From assembly GCA_031267115.1 (NCBI GenBank), contig JAIRZS010000059.1:1-14537 (forward strand): a stretch of 14,537 nt of DNA, written 5' to 3'. The stretch comes from Treponema sp. GTDB taxonomy: Bacteria; Spirochaetota; Spirochaetia; Treponematales; Breznakiellaceae. The notes beneath the pieces were generated by a model that saw only the letters and a program-made list of their open reading frames with translations, searched no databases and was not told the DNA's origin. A program made the position numbers and the translations under genes. This document shows positions 13,098-14,537 of this stretch, in pieces. The number at the start of each line of letters is the position of its first letter. Position 1 is the first letter of the stretch.

Positions 13098-14537
13098 TCA
13101 ATCATTCACAAACAATTTTTCTACTTCAATGTTGTAGAGCCTCCGGTCAATTTTCGCCTGGAGCAGGCGGTTCGTTGCGGAAAGGTATTCTGTCCGCGCG
13201 TCAATATAATCGATCTCCCGGATAATGCCCCGGTCAAGCCAGATCTTCTGCTCCTCGGCGTTGAGCCGGAAAAGTTCGGCCTCTTCCGCGTAGGCTTCGA
13301 GCCGCCACTCAAGGTCCGCGAATTTCCTCTCGTATTCAGTACCGAGATCCCGGAATTTCTTTTCCGCGGCGAGTATATCTTCCCGTTCCCGCGCCGCCTC
13401 TATTTCCGCAAGCTTCCTGTTGATATTAAACAGCTTAAAACCGTTGATTTTCCACTCCAGGGAAAGGGTCATCTCCGGTTCAGGCTTTTGCAGGGGCAGC
13501 GACACGCCTACGCCCAGGGAAACGCCCCCGGCGGAAAGGCCGGCCCCGGCGCTTATCCGGGAACCAGATACTGCGGAGGCCGTACCCGGCGCGGTTCCCG
13601 CCGTACCGCTGTTCTGCCAGGAATAGCCGGTACGGGCGTCGAGGGTAAAGGGGTAATTTCTGGATTTCCGGGCCAGGTTGTTTATACTGTGGGCGCTCAC
13701 GGCGGCCTCCAGTTCCGTATACCGCGCGGGATCAAAAGAGGATATACGCAGCAGCGCTTCTTCGGGAATATCGTCCGGGATTCCCGCCTCCCGGAGGCCG
13801 CAGCTTTCCGCAAAGCGTTTCAGGTCCCCCTCAAGGCTGCGCTCCGCTTCGGCCAGCGCCCGCTCCCTGCTGCGCAGCTTAAGTTCCGCCGACTTGAGGA
13901 TTACGCTGGCGGAAGCGTAACCCCCGGCGCGTTTGGTTTCCAAATCGTAACGCGCGTCAAGCACTTCCCCCTGGGCTTCCAGTACGGTAGTCCGCGCGGC
14001 AAGCAGCCCTTTTACCGCCTCGCAGAATTCCCCTTCCGCCGTAAGCCGCCGCGCCCTGGCGTTCCGCCCGGCCTGCAAAAATCTCCGCTCCCGCTCAAGG
14101 AACGAAGCCTGGTAAGCCGCCCCTTTGCCGCTCACGATGTTGGTACGCGCCTCCGCGCTAAAGCCGTAACCGTTAACGCCGTCCCCGCTGTTTCCCCGGA
14201 CAGGGGCGGCAAAGGAAAGGCTTGTGTCCCGCAGCTTTGGCGACGATACGGTCAGGCCCGGTTCGGAAGAAACGGAGGTCCTCCCCGGGGAAAAGCCCAA
14301 AGTTGTCTCCCCCGAGGAGAGGGTAAGGGAAAGCCCCTGATCGGAAGTATAGTATTCCAGTTCAAGCGCCGCCTGCTCAAGCTCCAGTTCCAGCTTCCGC
14401 GCCGCGGCGTCATTGGCCAGATACGCTTCCAGCAAGAGCGCGTATTCCCCGGACGGCCCGCCGCCGGGATCTTCCCCGGCAAGCGGCATCAGGAAAGAGC
14501 ACATTAGCAATAATACTATACATTTATTGGCATACAT
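13098..14537 (-). CDS. TolC-like outer membrane efflux protein
   Basis: Outer-membrane channel partner of the downstream adaptor and ABC exporter. Residues 1-20 are a signal peptide (MYANKCIVLLLMCSFLMPLAG). The mature protein is rich in long Ala/Glu/Leu helices, as in the alpha-barrel (EAVKGLLAARTTVLEAQGEVLDARYDLE; AEIEAAREREDILAAEKKFRDLG), with two tandem TolC-like halves separated by a Ser/Gly/Thr strand region (SAGAGLSAGGVSLGVGVSLPL). It ends with LQAKIDRRLYNIEVEKLF, a usual OEP finish. At 479 residues the length fits the family. The ATG at 14537 is the window edge, so a more upstream start cannot be excluded. It is first in the four-gene exporter operon, as far as the window shows. Confidence 0.88.
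   Translation of the reverse strand: MYANKCIVLLLMCSFLMPLAGEDPGGGPSGEYALLLEAYLANDAAARKLELELEQAALELEYYTSDQGLSLTLSSGETTLGFSPGRTSVSSEPGLTVSSPKLRDTSLSFAAPVRGNSGDGVNGYGFSAEARTNIVSGKGAAYQASFLERERRFLQAGRNARARRLTAEGEFCEAVKGLLAARTTVLEAQGEVLDARYDLETKRAGGYASASVILKSAELKLRSRERALAEAERSLEGDLKRFAESCGLREAGIPDDIPEEALLRISSFDPARYTELEAAVSAHSINNLARKSRNYPFTLDARTGYSWQNSGTAGTAPGTASAVSGSRISAGAGLSAGGVSLGVGVSLPLQKPEPEMTLSLEWKINGFKLFNINRKLAEIEAAREREDILAAEKKFRDLGTEYERKFADLEWRLEAYAEEAELFRLNAEEQKIWLDRGIIREIDYIDARTEYLSATNRLLQAKIDRRLYNIEVEKLFVND

Noticed and set aside
13488..14507. 339-codon plus-strand ORF opposite the TolC-like gene
   Set aside because: Pro/Arg/Gly-rich shadow of the minus-strand gene, with no signal, domain or ribosome site.

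Overview
The window looks like chromosome of a GC-rich spirochaete, most likely a treponeme of the termite or cockroach gut type. This is inferred from gene content: a BspA-like leucine-rich-repeat lipoprotein with a Treponema-style N-terminus, several PIN-domain toxin-antitoxin (TA) loci, many small dispersed hairpin repeats, and an efflux operon with a TolC-like outer membrane protein. No rRNA or tRNA gene and no CRISPR array was seen, so the assignment rests on gene content only.

Layout. Positions 22-1373 are a complete but dead insertion sequence of the IS1202/ISNCY type, with 23-bp perfect ends, internal copies of the end motif, and a transposase broken by two compensating frameshifts and a stop. 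Positions 1396-1558 hold a strong sigma70-like promoter followed about 130 bp later by a clear intrinsic terminator, which is a candidate small RNA or attenuated leader. Positions 1606-2823 hold two decaying lipoprotein genes, the second a frameshifted BspA-type repeat protein. Positions 2931-5105 are a TA island: vapBC-like module 1 (minus), a truncated PIN toxin with its apparent antitoxin partner (plus), and vapBC-like module 2 (minus). The two vapBC modules share a 59-bp direct repeat that carries their promoter and start codon.

From 5231 to the right edge every gene is on the minus strand. In transcription order from the right these are a TolC-like outer membrane factor, a MacA-like periplasmic adaptor, a MacB/LolD-type ATPase and a MacB-type permease, which together make a tripartite ABC exporter. 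They are followed by purM, purN and purH (purine biosynthesis) and an RluA-family pseudouridine synthase. The exporter genes overlap or nearly touch, as do purM and purN. A 205-bp GC-rich structured gap separates purN from purH, and a block of GC-rich hairpins separates the exporter from purM.

The most interesting recurring signal is translational. Five start codons (a 19-codon ORF at 1431, the PIN stub at 3828, vapB1, vapB2 and purM) sit 6-8 nt after a good -10 box with a -35 box 17-18 bp further upstream, which predicts leaderless or nearly leaderless mRNAs. Other genes in the same window (purH, the macA-like gene, the BspA gene) have ordinary Shine-Dalgarno sites. Other points worth a second look are the candidate small RNA, the palindrome inside the purM promoter spacer, the structured purN-purH gap, and low-complexity Gly/Pro/Ala insertions in PurH and the adaptor.
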